Part shown: in pieces, positions 30,832 through 37,229 of the stretch | How the letters are laid out: each line of letters begins with the position of its first letter | How positions within the stretch are numbered: position 1 is the stretch's first letter | NCBI RefSeq assembly: GCF_016862955.1 | Contig: NZ_BONY01000088.1 | Span: forward strand, 1-37,229 | DNA from: Rhizocola hellebori | GTDB taxonomy: Bacteria > Actinomycetota > Actinomycetes > Mycobacteriales > Micromonosporaceae | Length of the DNA stretch: 37,229 nucleotides | Direction: 5' to 3' | Translations under genes and position numbers: made by a program | Notes under the pieces: generated by a model | The model's input: only the letters and a program-made list of their open reading frames with translations | The model's database searches: none | Told to the model about the DNA's origin: nothing

Positions 30832-33150
30832 TCACCGAACCGTCAGGTTGACTGGATTGCCTGTGCCGGAGGCGTTGAAGCCGAAGTCCTCCTCCTGGCC
30901 CGCCCGGATGTCACCGTTGAACGACACGTTGACGAAGGTGAAATGCTGCCCCGACTGGGTTTTCGTCGCCGACCAATGGCTGGCCACGGTGGTCCCGGCG
31001 GGAAGGTCGAACTGGACGTTCCAGGCCAGGGTGGTGGTGGCACAGTTGTTTTTGATGAAGACGTCCATGCCGTAGCCGGTGCTCCAGGTTGAGGTCTTCA
31101 CCGTGCGCACGGTCAGGCACCCCGAGGGCGGCGGGCTGACGCTGGGGCTCGGGCTCGGGCTCGGACTGGGGCTGGGCGAGGCGCTCGGCGAAGCGGTGGG
31201 GGTGGGCGAGGGTAAGCCCGGGGTGAGGCCGCGCAGGAAAAGTGACTGCCCTGCATCGGTTCGGGTGGCGTCGATACCGTTGCCACCCGTATAGGTCAGC
31301 TGTTCGCGCCCGGACCAGTCGGGGATCGGGGTGCCCGCGACGGCCAGGTGCCGCCACGCCGTGCCGCTCCAGCCGAACTGGTAGATCCGTTGATGATCCG
31401 CATAGTAGGGGGTGTAGGCGGTGCCCGCGCTCACCTGCTTGGTCATGGTGTTGTTGAAGAACACGTTGCGTGGGCCGCTGGAACCGGACCACTTCACCGC
31501 CTTCTTGCCCGCCGCCCACCAGATCGGGAACCAGGTCGACGCGTCCGGGCCACCGCCGCCCTCCTCGCCACAATTGGCCGAGCAGCTGCCCGAGCGGTGC
31601 TCGTAGGGCACGGTCACCGTGTTGAGCTCGATGAGGTTGTTGCGTTCCCATCCCCCGTGCAGGTTCACATCGGAGTCGAAATCGTTGCCGATGGCCACGT
31701 TGCCGCTGGCCGACCATTGGAAGGTGAAGTGGCGCAGGTTGCGGGTGACGTTGCCGGCGTAGACCGAGTCCCACACCCGGGAGCCGCGGAAGTAACCGTT
31801 GCCGCCCTTGCCTTTGTTCCATGAGCCGTCCAGATAGTTGTCCACGATCTGCAGCCGGTAGGCCTCTTCGGTGACGATCGGGTGCGAGCCGGTCATCTCG
31901 GTGCGGATGCCGCGTACCCAGGAATTGGCAGCCCACTTGAAAACGATGCCGTGCATCTGGTCGGCCGGGGACATGTTGCCGTAGTTGTGCACCGCGTCGG
32001 CGGGGTTCAGGCCCGGCATCTCCTGGGTGAGGGTGAAGTTCTCGAAACCCACGCCCAGCACCGGATCGACGATGGGCGACGCCTTGGAGTCGTAGACAGC
32101 CCCGTCGATGGCCGCGGAACCGTCCGATGTGGACGTGACCGGAACGTCATACTCCAGCGGTTTGTCCAGGGTGATGGTGCGATTGGTGGTGTCCACCGCG
32201 GCGACTGTGAAAATCTGCTGCCGCATATGAATATTTTGGAGGGTACCGTCGGCAGGCTGGATGTCCTGCTGCGCATAGAAACTCAGCGAGTTCGCGGCGC
32301 GCACGTTGACCAGAGAGCCGGCCGTGAAGGCGGCCAGCGAGCCGCTGCTGGCCAGATACACGACGGTGTCGCCGGTGCGGGCCGCGAAGGCGGTGTCGCC
32401 CGGTTTGCCGCGCAGCTTCAACCCGGCTTTCCAATGCACGTTGACGGTGCCCTCGAACAGATCGCGCCGGTTGGCCGGGGCCGCCGCGTATTCGCTGGCG
32501 TAGCTGGAATGCACGCCGCGCGACTGCACCCGGAACAGGCCACGGCCCGGCCAGATCCAGCCGCCCTTGGCCGAACCCGAGGTCATGCCGTCTTCGTCCC
32601 AGTCGGAGCCGTCCGGGGTCAGCGCGTCATAGCGGGTGTTCGCATCCGGTCTGAACACTATGCGGGTACCGGAGACGCCGCTGCCCGCGCCCCGGATGAT
32701 CAGATAGTCCGCGTCCACGCCAAGCTGCTGGGAGACTCGCAGAGTTCCAGCCGGCAGCGTGATCAGCGACAGTCTGGTGTAGCTCGCGCCGGCCGAGCAG
32801 TTCGTTCTGGCGTAGTCGATGGCGGCCTGCAACCCGGCCGAGTCGTCGGCGCTGTCGTTGGCGACCACCCCGAACTGGCTCGCTAGCTCGGCGGCCGTGA
32901 TCTGGCAGGTGGCACTCGGGTTGATCTCGGCCGGGCCGGGCAGGGCGGCGCCGGCCCGGTAGCCGGCTTTGGACCAGTCGTAGAGCCCGGCGATCGGCGT
33001 GCGCCGGTTGGCCGAGGTCAGGTCCAATGAGGTCAGAGCGGCAGCCGGTCGGAGCGCGCGGCTGCCCGGATCGTGCACGGCGGCGAAGACACCGGCCATG
33101 AGCAGGGTCGCCGTCGTCGCGGCGAGCAGGCGGACGGATCGTTGAGACAT
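30832..33150 (-). CDS. Secreted beta-helix polysaccharide-degrading protein with C-terminal CBM2
   Basis: A 772-residue secreted protein, first gene of the beta-helix operon. After a signal peptide, a large pectate-lyase/GH28-like beta-helix starts near residue 92 (FGVVANDSADDSAGLQAAIDYAR is the typical opening turn) and continues through GVGFENFTL, NSWVRGIRTEMTGSHPI, LQIVDNYLDGSW and NVTRNLRHFTF. A Ser/Pro linker (647-677) leads to CBM2 (678-772; TSTWSTGYGMDVFIKNN, VASHWSATKTQSGQHF, FNGDIRAGQEEDFGF). I cannot name the CAZy family; a lyase or hydrolase on uronate-rich polymers fits the neighbours. AGGAGG is 5 nt from the ATG. An operator copy and an inverted repeat lie in the upstream region. 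Confidence 0.82.
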   Translation of the reverse strand: MSQRSVRLLAATTATLLMAGVFAAVHDPGSRALRPAAALTSLDLTSANRRTPIAGLYDWSKAGYRAGAALPGPAEINPSATCQITAAELASQFGVVANDSADDSAGLQAAIDYARTNCSAGASYTRLSLITLPAGTLRVSQQLGVDADYLIIRGAGSGVSGTRIVFRPDANTRYDALTPDGSDWDEDGMTSGSAKGGWIWPGRGLFRVQSRGVHSSYASEYAAAPANRRDLFEGTVNVHWKAGLKLRGKPGDTAFAARTGDTVVYLASSGSLAAFTAGSLVNVRAANSLSFYAQQDIQPADGTLQNIHMRQQIFTVAAVDTTNRTITLDKPLEYDVPVTSTSDGSAAIDGAVYDSKASPIVDPVLGVGFENFTLTQEMPGLNPADAVHNYGNMSPADQMHGIVFKWAANSWVRGIRTEMTGSHPIVTEEAYRLQIVDNYLDGSWNKGKGGNGYFRGSRVWDSVYAGNVTRNLRHFTFQWSASGNVAIGNDFDSDVNLHGGWERNNLIELNTVTVPYEHRSGSCSANCGEEGGGGPDASTWFPIWWAAGKKAVKWSGSSGPRNVFFNNTMTKQVSAGTAYTPYYADHQRIYQFGWSGTAWRHLAVAGTPIPDWSGREQLTYTGGNGIDATRTDAGQSLFLRGLTPGLPSPTPTASPSASPSPSPSPSPSPSVSPPPSGCLTVRTVKTSTWSTGYGMDVFIKNNCATTTLAWNVQFDLPAGTTVASHWSATKTQSGQHFTFVNVSFNGDIRAGQEEDFGFNASGTGNPVNLTVR
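31120..31212. repeat. Low-complexity Ser/Pro linker DNA
   Basis: Tandem GGGCTC-type hexamers encode the PSPSPSPS linker before the C-terminal CBM2. It is similar in type but not identical to the linker DNA of the next gene. Confidence 0.8.
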
Positions 33151-33185
33151 CGATGCCTCCTGGGGGACGGAAAGGCTGTCGATCC

Positions 33186-33236
33186 GTCAGTTTGCTGACA
33201 CCTTTCCATCAGGTCAATAGGCGTCTCCAAACTGAC
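33186..33236. promoter_or_regulatory. 9-bp inverted repeat upstream of beta-helix operon
   Basis: GTCAGTTTG (33186-33194) and CAAACTGAC (33228-33236) are perfect inverted copies 33 nt apart, between operator copy 3 and the start at 33150. They could form a leader hairpin or be a pair of regulator half-sites. Confidence 0.4.
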
Positions 33237-33241
33237 ATCCC

Positions 33242-33257
33242 ACCCACATATGTGGAC
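33242..33257. promoter_or_regulatory. IclR-type operator, copy 3
   Basis: ACCCACATATGTGGAC matches GTCCACATATGTGGAC at 14 of 16 positions and contains the perfect palindrome CCACATATGTGG. It lies 92-107 bp upstream of the beta-helix operon start. Confidence 0.6.
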
Positions 33258-33282
33258 ACCTACCGGACTTGGTCAAAAGAAA

Positions 33283-33324
33283 CATCGGGCGCCCCCTGGC
33301 CGGTGTGGCCGGGGGCGCCCGATG
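33283..33324 (-). terminator. Rho-independent terminator of the 53-aa gene
   Basis: A long GC stem (CATCGGGCGCCCCC with GGGGGCGCCCGATG, plus an inner GGCC/GGCC with one bulged base) is followed on the minus strand by TTTCTTTT. It begins 13 bp after the stop of the 53-aa gene and separates it from the beta-helix operon's upstream region. Confidence 0.85.
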
Positions 33325-33336
33325 GCAACCCAGATA

Positions 33337-33498
33337 TCAGTTTCCGGTGAGCTTGTCCTTCGTCTCGGTAAAGGAATCAGCTGCCTCCATGAGGCTCTCG
33401 CCGCCTTCGACCGCACTGCCGGCCGCCTCGAGTGTCGAGTCGACGTCGATGCCGGTGGCCTCGCTGACCTTGTCCTTCAGCTTGTCGAACAGGCCCAT
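33337..33498 (-). CDS. Small acidic amphipathic protein, 53 aa
   Basis: A 53-codon gene with GGAGG upstream (GGAGGATCCACC then ATG) and a strong terminator downstream. The protein begins MGLFDKLKDKVSEATGIDVD and ends ETKDKLTGN; it is Asp/Glu/Lys rich with no membrane segment or Cys. Third-position GC is high, so it is truly coding. The MGLFDKLKDK opening resembles small actinobacterial proteins often labelled antitoxin-like or hypothetical, but no toxin gene is adjacent, so I do not assign a function. Confidence 0.75.
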   Translation of the reverse strand: MGLFDKLKDKVSEATGIDVDSTLEAAGSAVEGGESLMEAADSFTETKDKLTGN

Positions 33499-33677
33499 GG
33501 TGGATCCTCCAGTCTGGAAGGGGTGACGCGAGTCTGCGCGCCGAGTGGGCAGCCTAATAGTTCACCGCGAATATCCAAAGTTGCGCAGGAGGCGATGTTC
33601 TGGCGGCAATGCCCGCCCCGGTCAGTGCCCCTTACCTGGCCTTATCTCCAATGTGGAATGACGGTTACGATCTACGG

Positions 33678-34130
33678 ATGCCGATCGAGTGGGTGCTGCT
33701 GTCGTACAGGCTCCCCCGTGAGCCGTCAACGCCGCGCATCGCCACTTGGCGCAAGCTCAAGCGCCTCGGCGTAGCGCAGCTCAACGACGGCCTGGTCGCC
33801 CTGCCCGATGACGCCCGCACCCGGGAAGCGCTGGAGTGGCTGGCCGTCGAGATCGCCGAAGCCGGTGGGACGGCCACGACCTGGCTGGCGCGACCCGGCA
33901 TCGAGCAATATGGCCGCGACCTGGCCGCGGAGCTCGCGCAGGCGCGCGCGGCGGAGTACGCGGCCATCATCGAGGAGGCCCAAGCCGCCGCCGAGTTCGC
34001 CGGCGCCGCCCGCCGGGCTGCCAAGAAACGGCTGCAGGCCGAGTTGCATCGCATCGGCCGGCGCGACTACTTCCCGCCGCGAGAGCGGGCGGCGGCCCAC
34101 GAGGCGGTGGCTGCGATAGTGGAGCCATGA
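33678..34130 (+). CDS. Chromate resistance protein ChrB, N-terminal domain as separate gene
   Basis: A 150-residue protein matching the N-terminal domain of ChrB (WVLLSYRLPREPSTPRIATWRKLKRLGVAQLNDGLVALP), the chromate-responsive regulator. The C-terminal half is a basic helical region (KKRLQAELHRIGRRDYFPPRERAAAHEAV). TACGAT at 33666-33671 lies 6 nt before the ATG, a typical leaderless promoter, which supports 33678 as start over the longer frame to 33609. Its stop overlaps the next gene's start (ATGA). In many bacteria ChrB is one protein of about 300 residues; here the two halves are separate. Confidence 0.82.
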   Translation: MPIEWVLLSYRLPREPSTPRIATWRKLKRLGVAQLNDGLVALPDDARTREALEWLAVEIAEAGGTATTWLARPGIEQYGRDLAAELAQARAAEYAAIIEEAQAAAEFAGAARRAAKKRLQAELHRIGRRDYFPPRERAAAHEAVAAIVEP

Positions 34131-34558
34131 AGTGGGCTACCCGTGCCAATATTCATATTGATCGTGCCGGTTGTGCGTGGCTGATCCGCCGTGAGATCGA
34201 TCCGGTGGCGGAGTTCGTTTTCGTGCAGGACCCGTCGCAGGTTCCGGCCGATGCCACCGGCTTCGACATGACCGGCGTCGACCTGAGCCATCACGGGCGG
34301 GACTGCTCGTTCGAGACCATCCTGCGCCGCTATGACCTCACCGATCCGGTGCTGTGGCGCATCGCCGAGATCGTGCACGAAGCCGATCTCGACGATGAGC
34401 GGTATCACGCGCCGGAGGCGGCCGGTTTGGACGTGGTGCTGCGAGGCCTGTCCATGATCAGCGATGATGAGCGGATGCTGGCTCTGACCGGCCCCATTTT
34501 CGACGGCCTCTACGAGTTCTTCCGCCGCGAGCGGCAACTGGGACGCGAACCCGCCTAG
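34127..34558 (+). CDS. Chromate resistance protein ChrB, C-terminal domain as separate gene
   Basis: A 143-residue protein matching the ChrB C-terminal domain. It opens WATRANIHIDRAGCAWLIRREIDPVAEFVFV, contains FDMTGVDLSHHGRDCSFETILRRYDL and EIVHEADLDDERYHAPEAAGL, with several His, Asp and Cys residues suited to metal or oxyanion sensing. It overlaps the N-terminal-domain gene by ATGA, so both are made together. No chromate efflux gene (chrA) is present, so a role in chromate resistance is family-based only. Confidence 0.85.
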   Translation: MKWATRANIHIDRAGCAWLIRREIDPVAEFVFVQDPSQVPADATGFDMTGVDLSHHGRDCSFETILRRYDLTDPVLWRIAEIVHEADLDDERYHAPEAAGLDVVLRGLSMISDDERMLALTGPIFDGLYEFFRRERQLGREPA

Positions 34559-34580
34559 CCCGCTGTCCGATGTGGACTGT

Positions 34581-34745
34581 CTAGGTGGGCCAGACGACGA
34601 TGGGGTTGGCGTAGAACCACAGATCGCGCCACGGGTCGGCATTGCCGAGCGCGTCCATGGCGCGCAGCTCGCCAGGGGAGTCGTCGTCCCAGATCGCTTG
34701 ATTCGCCGTTGGCTTCCCCATGATCGTGATGGTGCGGGTGGTCAT
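34581..34745 (-). CDS. Unrecognised 54-aa protein with aromatic C-terminus
   Basis: A 54-codon minus-strand frame with clear GC bias at third positions (most codons end in G or C). It begins MTTRTITIMGKPTANQAIWD and ends DLWFYANPIVVWPT. Five Trp residues fall in 54 positions. There is no Cys and no signal peptide. The nearest ribosome-binding candidate (GGAG) suits a neighbouring ATG in another frame, so the start is uncertain. A His-rich competing frame (MGHDHPHHHDHG) overlaps it but turns into Arg-rich noise. The short conserved-looking body and aromatic tail could be a peptide precursor, but no modifying enzyme is nearby; I do not assign it. Confidence 0.55.
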   Translation of the reverse strand: MTTRTITIMGKPTANQAIWDDDSPGELRAMDALGNADPWRDLWFYANPIVVWPT

Positions 34746-34860
34746 GCCCCATGACGGTTCTCCGTTCGCGGAAGATGGCTTGGGGTCTTGTGCTCACCTC
34801 AGCCAAGCCGGGCGAACACTCGATGGCTCTCTCTACGCACAAGCGAACTCGGCGCACCAC

Positions 34861-34866
34861 TTGACA
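34861..34866 (+). promoter_or_regulatory. -35 box of galactanase promoter
   Basis: A perfect TTGACA is followed 17-18 bp later by a weak -10 (TTCTGT) that falls on the first operator. Repressor binding there would block polymerase directly. Confidence 0.4.
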
Positions 34867-34885
34867 GCGATGAGCGTGAGTGGTT

Positions 34886-34921
34886 CTGTGAACGTTCACA
34901 GCCGTCTGTGAACGTTCACAG
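34886..34921. promoter_or_regulatory. Two tandem 16-bp palindromic operators upstream of GH53
   Basis: CTGTGAACGTTCACAG occurs twice, at 34886-34901 and 34906-34921. Both are perfect palindromes, repeated with a 20-bp period (about two DNA turns). They lie between the -35 box and the ribosome-binding site of the galactanase gene. The GTGAACGTTCAC core is typical of LacI-family operators. The cognate regulator is not recognisable in this window. Confidence 0.8.
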
Positions 34922-34937
34922 CCCTGAGGAGGGCACT

Positions 34938-36506
34938 ATGCTCCGCACCAGGATTCGCCTCACCGTGGCCGCCCTGACAGCCTTAGCCACGGTCGCCGTG
35001 CCCGGATCCACCCTCGCCAGCCCGGGTGGTGGTGCCGAGCTGGTCAACCCCGGCTTTGAGACCGGAGGCGCCGTCGCGGCTCCGGTCGGCTGGGCGGAGC
35101 ATGGTGAGCAGGCGGCCAGCTTCACCGAGCCGGGCGGGCATTCGGGGGCGCTACGGCTCACGCACTACTCGGCGCAGGCCTACCAGGTGGTCACCTCGCA
35201 ACGGCTGCAAGGGTTGCGCCGGGGGACCTACACGTTGCGGGCATGGGTTCGCTCCAGCGGAAACCAAAACTCGGTTCACCTCGCGCTGACCGGCTGTGGT
35301 GGCTCGCCGGCGCAGGTGGCGGTGCCACGTACCGGTCCGGAATGGTGGGTGCAGATCGTCCTGAGCACCCGGGTCGAGGGCGGCAGATGCACGATCGCGG
35401 TAAGCTCCGACGCCGCGGCCGGCGACTGGCTCAACGTCGACGACCTGGAGTTCACGCCGTCTTCCCGCCCAGTGGGCGATGTGGACATTCAAGGCGCCGA
35501 CGTCTCGCAGCTGGCCAAGAACGAGACCTACGGCGCGGTCTACCGCGACGCCCGCGGACGCCCACGTGACGCGCTGCAGATCCTCAAAGCCAACGGCGTC
35601 AACTACTTGCGGCTCAAGGTGTGGGTAGACTCGGCCGACGACTTCCACGAGCTGGACGACATCCTGACCATGGCCCGGCGGGCCAAAGCCCAGGGCATGA
35701 AACTGCTGGTCGACTTCCACTACTCCGACGCCTGGGCCGACCCGGGCAAGCAGAACAAGCCGGCCTCCTGGGCGAGCCTGCCCTTCGAGGAGCTCAAGCA
35801 AGCGCTCTACGATCACACCTACCAGGTGCTCGCCGCGCTGCGCGCCCAGCACACCCCGGCCGACATGGCACAGCTGGGCAACGAGATCAACGGTGGAATG
35901 CTGTGGCCCGACGGGCGCTGGGACAACTGGGACGGGCTGGCTGCTCTGCTCACCGCGGGCGGCGCGGCGGTGCGAGCGGCCTCGCCGGGGACCAAGGTGG
36001 TGCTGCACCTGGCCGAGGGCGGCAACAACGGCGGTCACGTGTGGTGGTTCGACAACGCCATCGCCCGCGGGGTCACCTTCGACATCATCGCGGTGTCGCA
36101 ATACGTCTACTGGCACGGCCCGCTGGGCTACCTCCAGGCGAACCTCTTCGATCTGGTGAACCGCTACGGCAAGGACGTCATGGTGGTCGAAACCGCATAC
36201 GGCTTCACCACAGCCGAAAACGACCACGAGACCAACATCTTCAACCCGGCGCTGGCCGAAGCAGCCGGCTATCCGGCCACCCCGGAGGGCCAAACCCAAG
36301 CGCTGCGCGACATGTTCAACGTCGTAGCAGCGGTGCCCAACGGGCACGGGCTCGGGGTCTTCTACTGGGAACCCACCTGGACGGCGGTCGCCGGCGGCGG
36401 ATGGGACCCGGCCGACCCAGCTTCCGGCGACGGCTGGGAGAACCAGGCCCTGTTCGACTACTCAGGCCGCGCCCTCCCCGCCCTCCGCGTCTTCGCCGAC
36501 TTCTAG
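34938..36506 (+). CDS. Secreted GH53 endo-beta-1,4-galactanase with N-terminal binding domain
   Basis: A 522-residue secreted enzyme that would cut beta-1,4-galactan side chains of type I arabinogalactan and pectin. Signal peptide about 1-28; a jelly-roll-like carbohydrate-binding domain about 34-173 (ELVNPGFETGG, THYSAQAYQVVTSQRL, WLNVDDLEF), comparable in position to CBM61 of other galactanases; GH53 barrel from about 183. Catalytic motifs are QLGNEINGGMLWP with acid/base E316 and VVETAYGF with nucleophile E418; FHYSDAWADPGKQNKPASW is the family signature. AGGAGG lies 5 nt before the ATG; the longer frame to 34788 crosses the operators and is rejected. It acts with the beta-helix enzymes on pectin-type polymers. 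No terminator is obvious downstream. Confidence 0.92.
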   Translation: MLRTRIRLTVAALTALATVAVPGSTLASPGGGAELVNPGFETGGAVAAPVGWAEHGEQAASFTEPGGHSGALRLTHYSAQAYQVVTSQRLQGLRRGTYTLRAWVRSSGNQNSVHLALTGCGGSPAQVAVPRTGPEWWVQIVLSTRVEGGRCTIAVSSDAAAGDWLNVDDLEFTPSSRPVGDVDIQGADVSQLAKNETYGAVYRDARGRPRDALQILKANGVNYLRLKVWVDSADDFHELDDILTMARRAKAQGMKLLVDFHYSDAWADPGKQNKPASWASLPFEELKQALYDHTYQVLAALRAQHTPADMAQLGNEINGGMLWPDGRWDNWDGLAALLTAGGAAVRAASPGTKVVLHLAEGGNNGGHVWWFDNAIARGVTFDIIAVSQYVYWHGPLGYLQANLFDLVNRYGKDVMVVETAYGFTTAENDHETNIFNPALAEAAGYPATPEGQTQALRDMFNVVAAVPNGHGLGVFYWEPTWTAVAGGGWDPADPASGDGWENQALFDYSGRALPALRVFADF

Positions 36507-36684
36507 TCCAGGAAGCGCCACAGTCGGATCGACGAACGTCAGGCCACATCCTTACGCGCTACGCTCGACACGCAGACACGTTCCATTGGGATCGTGGCTT
36601 GCACAAGCTTGGCGACAAAGCACGAGCTTGCCACGCAACAGCGCACCCGCGAGGCGCGCAGGTGCGAGCTGCGGAAATGCGGGC

Positions 36685-36748
36685 GGAAGGTGTTGCGGTG
36701 GTTGGGATTTTGGATTTGGGTCAGTGTCTTCGGTGGAAGGTGTTGCGG
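36685..36748. repeat. 14-bp direct repeat at the 3' end of the HNH gene
   Basis: GGAAGGTGTTGCGG occurs at 36685-36698 and 36735-36748, a 50-bp period. One copy is in the last codons of the HNH gene and the other follows its stop. It looks like a local duplication. Confidence 0.7.
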
Positions 36749-37229
36749 CGGGGGGTTTGCAGTGGATCAAGCCAGGCTGGTGGGAGGAATTCGGGTAGGC
36801 CGTCGGCGGCGATCCGGACAAGCCATTCGCCTTGATGGATGACTCGGTGGTGGTGGCCGCAGAGGAGCACGCCGTTGTCCAGATCGGTGCGCCCGCCCAG
36901 GATCCAGTGCAGGATGTGATGTCCTTCCGTCCACTTGGGAGGACGATCACAGCCGGGGAAGGCGCATCCTCCGTCGCGTAGCACCAGGGCGCGGCGGGCG
37001 GCGCCGGTGAACAGGCGCCTTTCGCGGCCTAGGTCGAGGACCTGGCCGGTGGTGCCCAGCACGGCGGGGATGATCCCGGCGTTGCAGGCCATGCGGCGCA
37101 GGGTTTCGGGGGTGAGGCTTTCCCCGTTGTCGAGCATGCCTCGCCCGATGCGGTCGAGGAGCTCGTCGTGGCGGATGGTCACCATGACCTTGCTGGCGTC
37201 GCCGCCGCTGTCGGGCAGCTCGTCGGTGG
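36721..37229 (-). CDS. DUF222/HNH endonuclease (13E12-repeat family), 5' end outside window
   Basis: The C-terminal 169 or so residues of a DUF222-HNH protein; the frame stays open to the right window edge, so the N-terminal DUF222 domain lies beyond it. The visible part has the family run LTPETLRRMACNAGIIPAVLG and QVLDLGRERRLFTGAARRALVLRDGGCAFPGCDRPPKW, then the HNH core EGHHILHW, LDNGVLLCGHHHRVIHQGEW, with zinc Cys (CAFPGC) and catalytic His. It closes with the usual AADGLPEFLPPAWLDP. These genes occur in many copies in actinobacterial genomes and can be mobile or recombination hot spots. An ATG at 37185 is not the likely start. Confidence 0.9.
   Translation of the reverse strand, partial: TDELPDSGGDASKVMVTIRHDELLDRIGRGMLDNGESLTPETLRRMACNAGIIPAVLGTTGQVLDLGRERRLFTGAARRALVLRDGGCAFPGCDRPPKWTEGHHILHWILGGRTDLDNGVLLCGHHHRVIHQGEWLVRIAADGLPEFLPPAWLDPLQTPRRNTFHRRH

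Noticed and set aside
31120-31212. Tandem GGGCTC hexamers that look like a repeat array or CRISPR-like element
   Set aside because: They encode a Ser/Pro linker in frame between two domains; no spacers and no cas genes.
32117-32136. Further ATGTGGAC-type half-sites inside coding sequence and near 34570
   Set aside because: Only half of the palindrome is present and positions are within genes or not upstream of a related gene.
33597-33776. ORF with a good AGGAGG near 33590 starting MFWRQC
   Set aside because: It runs into the ChrB N-terminal gene in another frame, becomes Ser/Arg/Cys-rich there and has no conserved features.
34555-34772. His-rich frame MGHDHPHHHDHG near the chromate genes, suggesting a metal-binding peptide
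   Set aside because: Only the first dozen residues are His-rich, then it becomes Arg-rich; an overlapping frame (34581-34745) has far better third-position GC.

Overview
The window is high-GC DNA with strongly GC-biased third codon positions, many ATGA/GTGA gene overlaps, Tat and lipoprotein exports, family-2 carbohydrate-binding modules (CBM2) and a DUF222/HNH (13E12-type) gene. This points to a saprophytic soil actinomycete, possibly Streptosporangiales-like; the genus cannot be fixed from sequence alone. No rRNA, tRNA, CRISPR array, integrase or transposase was recognised.

Layout: (1) 1-6 kb: a possible partial membrane gene at the left edge, an APH-type phosphotransferase, a PfkB sugar kinase, a Tat-exported M28 peptidase with a C-terminal FN3-like domain, and a secreted animal-type haem peroxidase fused to CBM2. 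A near-perfect CelR/CebR operator lies upstream of the peroxidase. (2) 6.4-14.3 kb: a flavin reductase preceded by an 11-codon Arg-rich leader ORF, then five same-strand genes, SWIM zinc finger / DUF5691 / MoxR-type AAA+ / DUF5682 / VWA, every junction overlapping by 4-8 nt. This conserved but functionally unassigned set is the best candidate for an undescribed system. (3) 14.3-19.4 kb: xylan module: CE4 deacetylase, GH10 xylanase and GH43 beta-xylosidase on the minus strand, with a divergent LacI regulator and a CGAAAGTTTCG palindrome between. (4) 19.4-20.8 kb: a Tat-exported PhoX/DUF839 protein with a possible PHO box.

(5) 20.9-33.2 kb: a uronate/aldarate island. A minus-strand operon encodes a solute-binding lipoprotein, two permeases, a KdgD-type dehydratase, a glucarate dehydratase and an unrecognised TIM-barrel-like protein. 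A divergent IclR regulator, a uronate dehydrogenase and two secreted CBM2-bearing beta-helix proteins (probable pectin or uronan lyases) flank it. Variants of GTCCACATATGTGGAC occur upstream of the transporter operon, the uronate dehydrogenase and the beta-helix operon, suggesting one IclR regulon running from extracellular depolymerisation through uptake to alpha-ketoglutarate semialdehyde. No lactone-processing enzyme, ketoglutarate-semialdehyde dehydrogenase or ATP-binding subunit is encoded here.

(6) 33.3-37.2 kb: a 53-aa protein with a strong terminator, a chromate-resistance protein ChrB split into two overlapping genes, an unrecognised 54-aa protein, a GH53 endo-galactanase behind two tandem 16-bp palindromic operators, and a truncated DUF222/HNH endonuclease at the right edge. 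Overall the window looks like a plant-cell-wall (xylan, pectin, galactan, cellulose-associated) utilisation region interrupted by a housekeeping or conflict-type MoxR-VWA operon.
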